DNA of 64,000 nucleotides from CADEED01 sp035995425. GTDB lineage: Bacteria > Pseudomonadota > Gammaproteobacteria > Steroidobacterales > Steroidobacteraceae. The stretch is from the NCBI GenBank assembly GCA_035995425.1, contig DASYKM010000016.1, forward strand, positions 1-64,000, in the 5' to 3' direction. Shown piece by piece: positions 8,267-16,380 of this stretch; the stretch's first letter is position 1; each line of letters opens with the position of its first letter. The notes beneath the pieces are model-generated. The model saw only the letters and a program-made list of their open reading frames with translations, had not been told where the DNA came from and did no database searches. The position numbers were made by a program, and so were the translations under genes.

Positions 8267-9382
8267 ATGTTCGCAAAATCACGTGGTCTCACCATGATCG
8301 AGCTGCTGATCGGCCTCGCGATCGGCTCTCTCGTGGTCATCGGAACGGTGTTCGTGTACTCGCAGACCCGGACGACCTATGCGATCAACGAATCGCAGGC
8401 GCGCCTGCAGGAGTACGGCCGGTACGCGCTGGCGATGATCGAGCCGGATATCCAGCTCGCCGGCTATTACGGCTTCTCCAACGAAGCCAACGACTTCTAT
8501 TACGCCTCGGGTGGTTCGCGCACCTCGGTCATCGACCTGGAAAGCAATGACACGGCCCTCACCACTCCCGCCGCGATCGGCACCTGCGGAACAAACTTTG
8601 TCGTCGATCTCCTGAAGTCCATCGCCGGCTCGGACGGTGCCTCGACGACCAATCCATCGGGTCCCCTCGCCACCTGCGCCCCTCCGACGGCAGCGCCTAA
8701 CAATGCGGGAGCCTTCGTGGCGGGAACCGACACGCTGACGATTCGCCGGTCTTCGACGGAAGTTGCCCCCGCGGCAAGCTCCTCGAAGATCCAGCTCTAT
8801 CTGAACTCGATCAAGCGTACCAACCAGGCAATCTTCTCGAGCAATACCGCACCCGGCACGATCACGACCACGCGCCAGGTTCGCGACCTCGTCGTGCGCA
8901 CCTACTATGTCGCGGCGAACTCGAGCTCGCGCGTCGGTTTCCCCACCTTGTGGCGCAAATCGCTCGGCACCACCGGTGGTGCGCCGGCGATGATCGACGA
9001 AGAAATATTGCCGGGCGTCGAGGATTTCCAGGTCGAGTTCGGCATCGACGATGGTGATCACGACGGCGTCGTCGGCGTGGACCCGGCAATCGACAAGGCC
9101 GCTCCCATCGGCATGCCGGACTATTTCAATGGCATCGTTTCCCGCTGGGTGAAAGCGGACAACTCACTTCTCGACGCCACCATCGACGGTCGCTATGCAC
9201 AGATCGTCGCCGTTCGAGTCTGGTTGCGCATACGCGCCGATGCGCCCGAGACCGCGTACACGGACACCCGCACCTATGACTACGCCGGCATTACCCCCTT
9301 CACCATAACGGGCGCGGCGGCCAATTCCCGTCGCGTGCTGATGTCCCGCACCGTCTATCTACGTAACGCCCGCCTGCAATGA
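8267..9382 (+). CDS. pilW: Type IV pilus assembly protein PilW
   Basis: 371 aa, the normal size for PilW. Prepilin leader with site SRG/LTMIELLIGLAIGSLV, then the helix-derived ARLQEYGRYALAMIEPDIQLAGYYGF, a block characteristic of PilW. The C-terminal part contains the variable pilin head and ends with LMSRTVYLRNARLQ, matching the family ending. It overlaps pilX by 4 nt (ATGA), evidence for translational coupling inside the operon. Confidence 0.92.
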   Translation: MFAKSRGLTMIELLIGLAIGSLVVIGTVFVYSQTRTTYAINESQARLQEYGRYALAMIEPDIQLAGYYGFSNEANDFYYASGGSRTSVIDLESNDTALTTPAAIGTCGTNFVVDLLKSIAGSDGASTTNPSGPLATCAPPTAAPNNAGAFVAGTDTLTIRRSSTEVAPAASSSKIQLYLNSIKRTNQAIFSSNTAPGTITTTRQVRDLVVRTYYVAANSSSRVGFPTLWRKSLGTTGGAPAMIDEEILPGVEDFQVEFGIDDGDHDGVVGVDPAIDKAAPIGMPDYFNGIVSRWVKADNSLLDATIDGRYAQIVAVRVWLRIRADAPETAYTDTRTYDYAGITPFTITGAAANSRRVLMSRTVYLRNARLQ

Positions 9383-9867
9383 GAGTTTCCCAGATGAACG
9401 GCAATTCAGTTCGCAAACAACGAGGCGCCGCGCTGATCATCGGCCTCATGATGCTCGTGATCGTCACCATGCTGGCGGTGAGCGCCGTGAATACGGCGAG
9501 CACCGAGCTGGTGATGGCGGGCAACGAGCAATTCCGCGAGCGCGCATTCCAGGCCGCCGACGCCGGTGTGGAGCGGGCAATCGCCACGCTCGATACGGTG
9601 CCGCAGACCGGGACCGCCGTACCGATAAACAATGTCGCGATCGTCAGCCAGTCCGGCGATGAGTACAGCGTTTCTTCCGTGTTCGTCGGCTACGAGTCGA
9701 ACGTCGCCAATGCCGGCGAAGACTTCGTCGCCGCGCATTACCGCATCACGAGCACCGGCTCATCGCTGCGCAATTCACGCGCCGTGGTCGACCAGGGCGC
9801 ATACATCCTGACTACCGCCGGCAACGACGGCTACCTCGAGTGGCTCGAGGGCGCCGGTGCGCCGTAA
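9379..9867 (+). CDS. pilX: Type IV pilus assembly protein PilX
   Basis: 162 aa. The N terminus KQRGAALIIGLMMLVIVTMLAVSA has the PilX type leader (Gly before Ala, no strict +5 Glu), followed by TELVMAGNEQFRERAFQAADAGVERA, diagnostic for PilX. The start used overlaps the pilW stop; an alternative ATG five codons downstream (MNGNSVRKQRG) would give a more usual leader length. PilX stabilises pili and takes part in minor-pilin complexes with PilV, PilW and PilY1. Confidence 0.9.
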   Translation: MRVSQMNGNSVRKQRGAALIIGLMMLVIVTMLAVSAVNTASTELVMAGNEQFRERAFQAADAGVERAIATLDTVPQTGTAVPINNVAIVSQSGDEYSVSSVFVGYESNVANAGEDFVAAHYRITSTGSSLRNSRAVVDQGAYILTTAGNDGYLEWLEGAGAP

Positions 9868-9888
9868 CCAATTGGATCGGACAACACC

Positions 9889-10233
9889 ATGAACTATTTC
9901 AAGACAATCGTGATTTCCGGGCTGCTGATCGCAGCCGGTGCCACCGCGGCCGCGGACGCCGTACGCGGAGTCGTCCACGAGGTTCAGGCTGACGCAATCG
10001 CGCTGCCCGCGTCGGTTCCCGGCACGGTCGTCGTGACCGCCTGCTCGTCTTGTCCGGTGTTCAGCGTCGAGACGAACGAAAACACGGTTTTCGAGATCAA
10101 CGACGTCGCCGTGCGCATCGCCGCGATGCGTGCCGCGCTGCTTGCGCAGCCGAACGCGCTCGTGTTCCTGAAGACCACCCCAGACAATCGGCAGCTCGTG
10201 CTGCTCTCGATCACCTCGGCCGTCGCGCCGTAA
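9889..10233 (+). CDS. Small secreted CxxC protein of unknown function inside the pilus operon
   Basis: 114 aa with a clear signal peptide (MNYFKTIVISGLLIAAGATAAAD...). The mature part is about 90 residues, strand-rich, with a single CSSC motif (ACSSCPVFSVETN) and a C-terminal VFLKTTPDNRQLVLLSI. I do not recognise a named family. It sits between pilX and pilY1 with 21- and 24-nt gaps, so it is co-expressed with the pilus tip genes. A CxxC in a small exported protein could be a structural disulfide or a thiol-redox site; the sequence does not decide. Confidence 0.7.
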   Translation: MNYFKTIVISGLLIAAGATAAADAVRGVVHEVQADAIALPASVPGTVVVTACSSCPVFSVETNENTVFEINDVAVRIAAMRAALLAQPNALVFLKTTPDNRQLVLLSITSAVAP

Positions 10234-10257
10234 TCGCCGACCGCCAGGAGAAGCATC

Positions 10258-13200
10258 ATGTTCCGACCGGCCCATTCGATCCGCGCGACCCTCTTAGGGA
10301 TCGCTCTCGCGTTCTCGTGTATTTCACCGGCATGGTCCGACGACAGTGAAATCTATGTGAATGCCGCCACCAGCACGAGCGCGGTCAAACCGAACATCCT
10401 GCTGATCGTCGATACGTCGATCAGCATGCGTGACTCCGACATCACCGGCGAGCGGGCGCGTTACAACGCGGGCACCACGTACACCACGGCCAACAACTGC
10501 ACTTCGGGCCGCATATTCTTCCGTGCCGAAGGCGCGGCGATGCCGGATTGCACATCCAACGATTACATCCTGACCAGCTCCAATCACTGCGCGAAGCTCA
10601 CCGCGGCGAACACCGGCCCGTCGGGGCGCTGGAGCGGCAAAACGGCGCAGTGGTCAACGCCCACGCTCGCTTGGGGCAACCTGCAACCGAGCGGCACGGC
10701 CAACGAAGTGGAGTGTTTCGCCGACAACGGCGTCCATGGTCACAACACCAGCAATACCAACACGCGCAAATGGGCGCGCAATGGCGACGCATCCAACAAG
10801 TGGACCGCGGCCCCCAGTGACACCATTGCCTGGTCGAGTCGGATCACCTACACGTTCTATAGCTCGAACTGGATGAACTGGTATCGAGTGACTCCGGCAA
10901 CCACGACGCGCACGCGTATCGGCGTGGCACAGGATGCGGTCGTCGACATGGTGTCATCGGTCGACGACATCAACATGGGAATGATGCGCTTCAACATCAG
11001 CGATGGTGGCTCCGGCGATGCGCAGTACACCGGCGGCATGGTCACCAACCGGATTGAAGACATCACCACGGGCCGCGCCGCGCTGGTCAGCCGCGTGCTT
11101 ACCGGTGACAACTCCAACGGTTACGGCGGCAACGCCGCGACGATGCTTTCCGAAACGCTGTACGAGGCCAAACGCTATTGGGCCGGCGAAGCCTCCTGGC
11201 ACGGTCGCCAGGAAGGCGCCTACAACTCCTCGTCGAACATCTACGGTTACGATCCGAACGCGTTCGTCGGCGCTACCGACGTGTACTCCTCGCCGATCAC
11301 CCACACGTGCCAGAGGAACTTCAACATCATCCTCACGGACGGTGCACCCACCTTCGACACCGAAGCGGAAGCCAACATCATCGCGCTCACCGGCAGCTGC
11401 GACGCCCCGAATCCCGGCGACACCGGCATCTCGACCGCAGCAAGCGGACGGTGCCTCGATGACCTCGCCGGCTGGCTCAACCGCCCGACGACCGACCTGC
11501 GCCCCCCCGCCACGGGAATCGACGGCAATCAAAACGTGCAGACCTACGTCATCGCATTCGGCGCGGACGTCAACAGCAGCACGCCCACTGCCACATTCCT
11601 GCAGGATGTCGCCACGCAGGGCGGCGGAACCGCGTACAACGCCGCCAATTCCGACGAGCTGCAGGACGTCTTCACGAACATCACCAACCAGGTGTTGAAC
11701 GTGGGTACGACGTTCAGCACCGCATCGGTGAGCGTCAACGCGTTCAACCGCACGGCCAGCCGCAACGAACTTTATTTCGCGGTGTTCTCACCGCAGGACC
11801 GGCTGCGCTGGGATGGCAATCTCAAGAAGTACAAACTCACTCCGTTCGATCCGGATGGCGCGGGAAGCGCACCGGTCCAGCTGCAGATCACGGGCACCAA
11901 CACCGCGACTTCGGCGATCGATCCGTCGACCGGTCTGTTCCGCGACACCGCGCAGAGTTTCTGGTCGACGGTCACCGATGGTAACCAGGTAACGGCCGGC
12001 GGCGCCGCGAGCTTGCTGCCGAATCCCTCGCCACGTGTCGTGTTGACGCACATCGGCTCGAACCCGGCCGGCACGCCCGCTTCGCTCACGGAGATCGATG
12101 CGCTGACGACGACGGTGCAGGACGCCCAGTTTGGTACCACATCCACTTCAGATCCCTCTACGACCGACGTTCGCGAATTCGCCTACGCGACCGACGAGAA
12201 GCGCATGGGAGATCCGCTGCACTCATCGCCGGCAGTGGTCACCTTCGGTGGCACCGCCGCGGCTCCGGTCGACACCGTTTACGTCGCTACCAATGACGGC
12301 TATCTGCATGCCATCAACGCCTCGACAGGCGTCGAGAAATGGTCCTTCGTACCGCAGGAGTTGCTGGGCCGGCTCAAGAATCTGCAGATCAATCCCGCGG
12401 CGACCAACCGCAGCTACGGTCTCGACGGCGACATCCGCGTGCTGAAGCTCGATAAGGACAACGACGGTGTCATCGAGCCCGCCGATGGCGACGTCGTATG
12501 GGTGTTCTTCGGCATGCGTCGCGGCGGCAGCTACTACTACGCCCTCGACGTGACCGCGAACAGCACTGCTCCGAAATTGATGTGGAAGATCGGGCCCAGC
12601 GAGTTGCCGGGCATCGGCGAGACCTGGTCGCCGCCAACCGTCGATCGCGTGAACGTGGGCGGCGCGACGCAGAACAATCAGAAGCTCGTGCTCATCTTCG
12701 GCGGCGGATACGACCCCATCGAGGAGAACTACGCACAGACGAACGATACCTCGGGCCACCGGATTTTCATGGTGGACGCCAAGAGCGGGACGCTGCTGTG
12801 GTACGCGGGCGCAAGCACGGGTGTGGCTGGCACCACTGCGCAACAGCTGGTTCGCATGGACACCAACTCGTCCATCGAGAAGATGAAGAATTCCATCCCC
12901 GGGCGCATCTCGGTACTCGACACGGACGGTGATCAATACGCGGACCGCATGTATGCCGCCGACCTGGGTGGCCGGATCTGGCGTTTCGACATCACCAATG
13001 GCAATAGCGCGAAGACTCTGGTGACGGGCGGCGTATTCGCCAGTCTCGGAGGAGCTGAAGCACCCACGTCCATCGCCGACACGCGCCGTTTCTACAACGC
13101 GCCGGATGTGGCACTCATCAAGCGCAATGGGCTCGCGCCGTATTACAACCTGGCCATCGGGTCGGGGTACCGCGGGCATCCGCTCCATACCGAAACGACC

Positions 13201-13824
13201 GATCGTTTCTATTCGTTGCGCGACAAGCAGGCGTTCTCCTCACTCACCCAGGCTCAGTTCAACACCATGTCCGCGAGCCCGATTCTCGATGGTGACTCCC
13301 TGCTCATCGACATGACCAGCGGCACGAACACCGTGGGCCTGACAGCCAAGGGATGGAAGCGAAGCCTGCCGAACCTGGGCGAGAAGAATCTCTCCGAGGC
13401 GACCACGGGCGGCACGTCCATCATGTTCACGACATACCAACCGATAACCCCGACCACGGAATGCCAGCCTGTGCATCGCAACCGCGTCTATGCGCTGAAC
13501 ATCGACGATGGCAAGGCGGCTCAGAACCTCAATTCCGCGAACGACACGACGACCAATCCGAACAACCTCGACAACACGGATATCTCGCTGATCCTCGACG
13601 ACACGAGCGGTATCACCGGCGAAGTGCGCGTCGCGGCGACGCGCGGCCTGCTCGAGGGCGACCTCGACGGCGATGGTGACAACGACGCGGACGACGAACG
13701 TATCCGCCGCGATCGGGACGACGATGCACTCTGCATCGCCGGACGGCAGATTCTCGGCAAATGTATCGCGTTCGATGACGCGGTTCGCACGTACTGGCGT
13801 CGCGAGGCCGACGCGGGCCAATGA
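10258..13824 (+). CDS. pilY1: Type IV pilus tip adhesin PilY1
   Basis: 1188 aa, typical PilY1 size. A signal peptide (ending SPAWS/DDSEIYVN) leads into a von Willebrand A-like domain with the metal site NILLIVDTSISM (DxSxS). The C-terminal half is the PilY1 beta-propeller, visible from PLHSSPAVVTFGG, TNDGYLHAINASTGVEKW and the calcium loop DTDGDQYADRMYAADLGGR followed by IWRFD. Near the end a second acidic loop DLDGDGDNDADDERIRRD may bind calcium. PilY1 caps the pilus and controls retraction and adhesion. RBS AGGAGAAGC lies just before the ATG. Confidence 0.93.
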   Translation: MFRPAHSIRATLLGIALAFSCISPAWSDDSEIYVNAATSTSAVKPNILLIVDTSISMRDSDITGERARYNAGTTYTTANNCTSGRIFFRAEGAAMPDCTSNDYILTSSNHCAKLTAANTGPSGRWSGKTAQWSTPTLAWGNLQPSGTANEVECFADNGVHGHNTSNTNTRKWARNGDASNKWTAAPSDTIAWSSRITYTFYSSNWMNWYRVTPATTTRTRIGVAQDAVVDMVSSVDDINMGMMRFNISDGGSGDAQYTGGMVTNRIEDITTGRAALVSRVLTGDNSNGYGGNAATMLSETLYEAKRYWAGEASWHGRQEGAYNSSSNIYGYDPNAFVGATDVYSSPITHTCQRNFNIILTDGAPTFDTEAEANIIALTGSCDAPNPGDTGISTAASGRCLDDLAGWLNRPTTDLRPPATGIDGNQNVQTYVIAFGADVNSSTPTATFLQDVATQGGGTAYNAANSDELQDVFTNITNQVLNVGTTFSTASVSVNAFNRTASRNELYFAVFSPQDRLRWDGNLKKYKLTPFDPDGAGSAPVQLQITGTNTATSAIDPSTGLFRDTAQSFWSTVTDGNQVTAGGAASLLPNPSPRVVLTHIGSNPAGTPASLTEIDALTTTVQDAQFGTTSTSDPSTTDVREFAYATDEKRMGDPLHSSPAVVTFGGTAAAPVDTVYVATNDGYLHAINASTGVEKWSFVPQELLGRLKNLQINPAATNRSYGLDGDIRVLKLDKDNDGVIEPADGDVVWVFFGMRRGGSYYYALDVTANSTAPKLMWKIGPSELPGIGETWSPPTVDRVNVGGATQNNQKLVLIFGGGYDPIEENYAQTNDTSGHRIFMVDAKSGTLLWYAGASTGVAGTTAQQLVRMDTNSSIEKMKNSIPGRISVLDTDGDQYADRMYAADLGGRIWRFDITNGNSAKTLVTGGVFASLGGAEAPTSIADTRRFYNAPDVALIKRNGLAPYYNLAIGSGYRGHPLHTETTDRFYSLRDKQAFSSLTQAQFNTMSASPILDGDSLLIDMTSGTNTVGLTAKGWKRSLPNLGEKNLSEATTGGTSIMFTTYQPITPTTECQPVHRNRVYALNIDDGKAAQNLNSANDTTTNPNNLDNTDISLILDDTSGITGEVRVAATRGLLEGDLDGDGDNDADDERIRRDRDDDALCIAGRQILGKCIAFDDAVRTYWRREADAGQ

Positions 13825-13841
13825 TTTCGCAGGAGATGAAC

Positions 13842-14273
13842 ATGAAGTACAGACAACGCGGCGTATCCCTCGTGGAGCTGATGATCGCACTCGTCGTGGT
13901 GTCCATTCTGGCGTCCATCGCAATACCGTCCTATCGACAGTATTTGTTGCGGGCACAACGATCGGACGCAAAGACCATGATGCTGCGGGTGCAGACGGCA
14001 CTCGAGAAGCGATTTCTCCAGCAAGGCACATTCACCACGAATCTCACGGCCGTGCCGCCGACGGGACTCGGGTTGTCGTCGGTGTCCGAGCGCGGTTTCT
14101 ACAACCTCGTGGTGGCCCTCACCGCGACCGGCTACACCGTGACTGCCACGCCCGTTGCCGGCGGCAGTCAGGTCGATGACCGCACCTGTGCCACGTACAC
14201 GATCAATGAATCCAGCACCAAGCGCGCCTTCAACAATGCTTCGGTCGACAAGACCACCGAATGCTGGCGCTAG
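13842..14273 (+). CDS. pilE: Type IV pilin, PilE-like
   Basis: 143 aa. The prepilin site is RQRG/VSLVELMIALVVVSILASI with Glu at +5. The body has YRQYLLRAQRSDAKTMMLRVQ and a C-terminal disulfide pair (DDRTCATY ... TTECWR). Three starts are possible (13821, 13836, 13842); 13842 is chosen because an AGGAG lies 6 nt upstream. The first would overlap the pilY1 stop. It matches the PilE seen downstream of pilY1 in pseudomonad and xanthomonad minor-pilin operons. Confidence 0.9.
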   Translation: MKYRQRGVSLVELMIALVVVSILASIAIPSYRQYLLRAQRSDAKTMMLRVQTALEKRFLQQGTFTTNLTAVPPTGLGLSSVSERGFYNLVVALTATGYTVTATPVAGGSQVDDRTCATYTINESSTKRAFNNASVDKTTECWR

Positions 14274-14334
14274 GCGCGGCGCGGTCGCGCCGATGAAGCC
14301 CGTCCTGCCTCTTTAGTTAGGTGAAGCCGAACCT

Positions 14335-14359
14335 CGCGCGCCGGCAATATCGGCGCGCG
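14335..14359. other. Strong GC hairpin between the two pilE genes
   Basis: A perfect 9-bp inverted repeat, CGCGCGCCG and CGGCGCGCG, with a 7-nt loop, in the 210-nt gap after pilE. There is no U-tract after it, so it is not a standard intrinsic terminator; it may stabilise the 3' end of the pilus mRNA or slow polymerase. Confidence 0.45.
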
Positions 14360-14483
14360 GACGCGGCAAGGTGAGAACTTCGGCGCCGGCGAGGCTGGCG
14401 GTCGCTTCGCGGCAACGATATGTACCGCGTTCGCGCAATTTCGCGCATCACGCACCCGTGTCCGTCTGTGTTGATGTTCGGGC

Positions 14484-14903
14484 ATGTCCCGCGGCCTCAC
14501 CTTGCTCGAGCTCCTCGTCGTACTCATGGTTCTCGGTATCGTCGCAGCGCTTGCGCTGCCCGGATATCGTCAATACCTGATCCGCGTTCACCGCAGCGAA
14601 GCGATGACCGTGCTGATGCAGCTGCAGGGCGCCGAAGAATCGTTCTTCCTGCGGCACCGCTCGTACACCGACAACATCACCGCCGCGCCGCCAGCGGGAC
14701 TTGGGTTGCCGATCAGTGGCGCCGCGAACAAGTACGTGCTGTCGGTTGCGCTCGCGATGGACGGCCAGTCCTTCATCGCCACGGCGACACCCGCGCCTGG
14801 CGGCGGGCAGGAAGCGGACCAGGATTGCCTCGCCTTCTCTATCGACGCGCGCGGCAGACGCGCGGTCAGCGGCACGCGCGACACGAGGTACTGCTGGAAG
14901 TAA
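14484..14903 (+). CDS. Second type IV pilin, PilE-like
   Basis: 139 aa with a very short leader: MSRG/LTLLELLVVLMVLGIVAAL (Gly -1, Glu +5). The body aligns with the preceding PilE over GYRQYLIRVHRSEAMTVLMQ, the A-P-P-x-GLGL turn (AAPPAGLGLPIS versus AVPPTGLGLSSV) and the C-terminal cysteine pair (DQDCLAFS ... RYCWK). This is a paralogue that arose by duplication and diverged. A 210-nt gap separates it from the first, so it may have its own promoter. Confidence 0.88.
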   Translation: MSRGLTLLELLVVLMVLGIVAALALPGYRQYLIRVHRSEAMTVLMQLQGAEESFFLRHRSYTDNITAAPPAGLGLPISGAANKYVLSVALAMDGQSFIATATPAPGGGQEADQDCLAFSIDARGRRAVSGTRDTRYCWK

Positions 14904-14936
14904 CACCCTCGGGCCGAGCATGAGATAGTTGCGCGG

Positions 14937-15899
14937 ATGATCAAGCGCGCCATCCTGCTTTTCTCCCTGCTGATGCCGCTCGCGAGTCCAGTGCAGGCCG
15001 CGCCCGCCGATCTCAAGATTGCCACCTGGAATCTCGAGTGGTTCATGACGCCCGAAACACTGCGCGCGCTCACTCCAGCGTGCACGCGCGCCGATATGCC
15101 GCGCGACGGTGCGCGCCGCGCGGTACCGTGCGATGTGGCGCACGAACTCGCGCGCAGTGGCGAAGACATCGCCGCCATGCGTCAACATGCACGAATGTTG
15201 GATGCCGATATCGTCGCCCTGCAGGAGGTCGACGGCGCGGACGCCGCGCGCCTGGTGTTCCCCGACTATCAGTTCTGTTTCTCCGACCGCGCCGCCGTGC
15301 AGAACAACGGCTTCGCGGTTCGGCGCGGCGTGCCGTTCTCGTGCGCGCCCGATGTCGCTGACCTGTCGATGAACGACGATGTGCGGCGCGGCGTCGAGAT
15401 GCGCGTTTTTCCCGGCACCGCTCAGGAATTGCGCCTGCTGTCCGTTCACCTGAAGTCAGGTTGCGCGCGTGACTCTCTCGACTCGGCCAAGGCCAGTTGC
15501 GCGGAACTGGCCCGCCAGGCGCCGGCACTCGAGCACTGGATCGATGCCCAGGCCACGGAACATAAGCCCTTTGCCGTGCTCGGCGATTTCAATCGCGACC
15601 TGCGTCGCGAGCCGCCGGGAATCTCGCTCTGGGGTGCCATCGACGATGGCGATCCGCCTGCCGCCGACCTTGTCAACACGGCGGAGGGACAAGCTTTTCA
15701 AAACTGCATGCCTTCACAAACCTTCAGCGGCTACATCGACTACATCATCCTGGGGCGCCAGATGGCCCAAGGATTGGTAAAGAACTCGTTCGGACGCGCA
15801 GTTTTCCGGCCAAAAGACGCACTTCGCCGGAAAATGTCGGATCACTGCCCGGTCTTCATCCGGCTTCGGGTGGCAGACGCCACCCGCGGATTGTCGTAA
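14937..15899 (+). CDS. Secreted endonuclease/exonuclease/phosphatase-fold protein
   Basis: 320 aa with a signal peptide ending SPVQAAPA. The EEP fold motifs are all present: KIATWNLEWF (metal Asn), DADIVALQEVDG (metal Glu), LGDFNRDLR (Asp/Asn pair) and the C-terminal SDHCPVFIRL (Asp-His). So it is likely an active Mg-dependent phosphodiesterase; substrates in this fold range from DNA to phosphoinositides and sphingomyelin. Several cysteines fit an exported enzyme. It starts 33 nt after the second pilin but need not belong to the pilus system. Confidence 0.85.
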   Translation: MIKRAILLFSLLMPLASPVQAAPADLKIATWNLEWFMTPETLRALTPACTRADMPRDGARRAVPCDVAHELARSGEDIAAMRQHARMLDADIVALQEVDGADAARLVFPDYQFCFSDRAAVQNNGFAVRRGVPFSCAPDVADLSMNDDVRRGVEMRVFPGTAQELRLLSVHLKSGCARDSLDSAKASCAELARQAPALEHWIDAQATEHKPFAVLGDFNRDLRREPPGISLWGAIDDGDPPAADLVNTAEGQAFQNCMPSQTFSGYIDYIILGRQMAQGLVKNSFGRAVFRPKDALRRKMSDHCPVFIRLRVADATRGLS

Positions 15900-15991
15900 A
15901 CCGAAAGCATGAAATTTTTGCCGAAACCCATTAAGTTCAGTTCGGTTCAAAGAACCATCTCACAAGGCAATAATCCCGGGAGGAGAGCCTG

Positions 15992-16300
15992 ATGAGCAAA
16001 ACGACGACGGCGGGGATTCAGTCTGTAGAGCGGAGGTTGCACACGCGGCACCGCGCGCGCACTACGGTGTACATCACCACGCCACATGGCCGCAAAAAAC
16101 TTTGTCGCGCCATCAATCTCTCGGCCACCGGCGTGTTCGTCGAAACCACCAACCTGGGGTTGCGCAAAGGCCAGCAGGTGGAACTCGCCTTCGCCATCAA
16201 TCTCGGCGCGGTCACCAAGCTGCATCGGCGCACCGCGGTGGTCGCGCACGTGTCGCGCGGCGGCACCGGCCTCATGATGGACGCCTATACCGCCCGCTAG
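15992..16300 (+). CDS. PilZ-domain c-di-GMP binding protein
   Basis: 102 aa, essentially one PilZ domain. The N-terminal arginine motif is in RRLHTRHRARTTVYI and the second motif is NLSATGVFVET (N/D-x-S-x-x-G). Both loops needed for c-di-GMP binding are present. A strong GGAGGAGAG precedes the ATG. It lies between the pilus genes and a convergent EAL protein, suggesting c-di-GMP control of surface behaviour. It is followed by an intrinsic terminator. Confidence 0.85.
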   Translation: MSKTTTAGIQSVERRLHTRHRARTTVYITTPHGRKKLCRAINLSATGVFVETTNLGLRKGQQVELAFAINLGAVTKLHRRTAVVAHVSRGGTGLMMDAYTAR

Positions 16301-16331
16301 TTAGAGCGGAATCTTTCCTGTTGTTTTACGG

Positions 16332-16368
16332 ACGCCGGCCACTTCTTCAATTTAAGGGCCGGCGTTTT
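16332..16368 (+). terminator. Intrinsic terminator after the PilZ gene
   Basis: A perfect 9-bp stem, ACGCCGGCC (16332-16340) with GGCCGGCGT (16357-16365), runs into TTTT on the plus strand. It lies 31 nt past the PilZ stop and before the convergent EAL gene. The minus strand lacks a U-tract, so it terminates plus-strand transcripts only. Confidence 0.8.
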
Positions 16369-16380
16369 CCGTTGCGGGCG

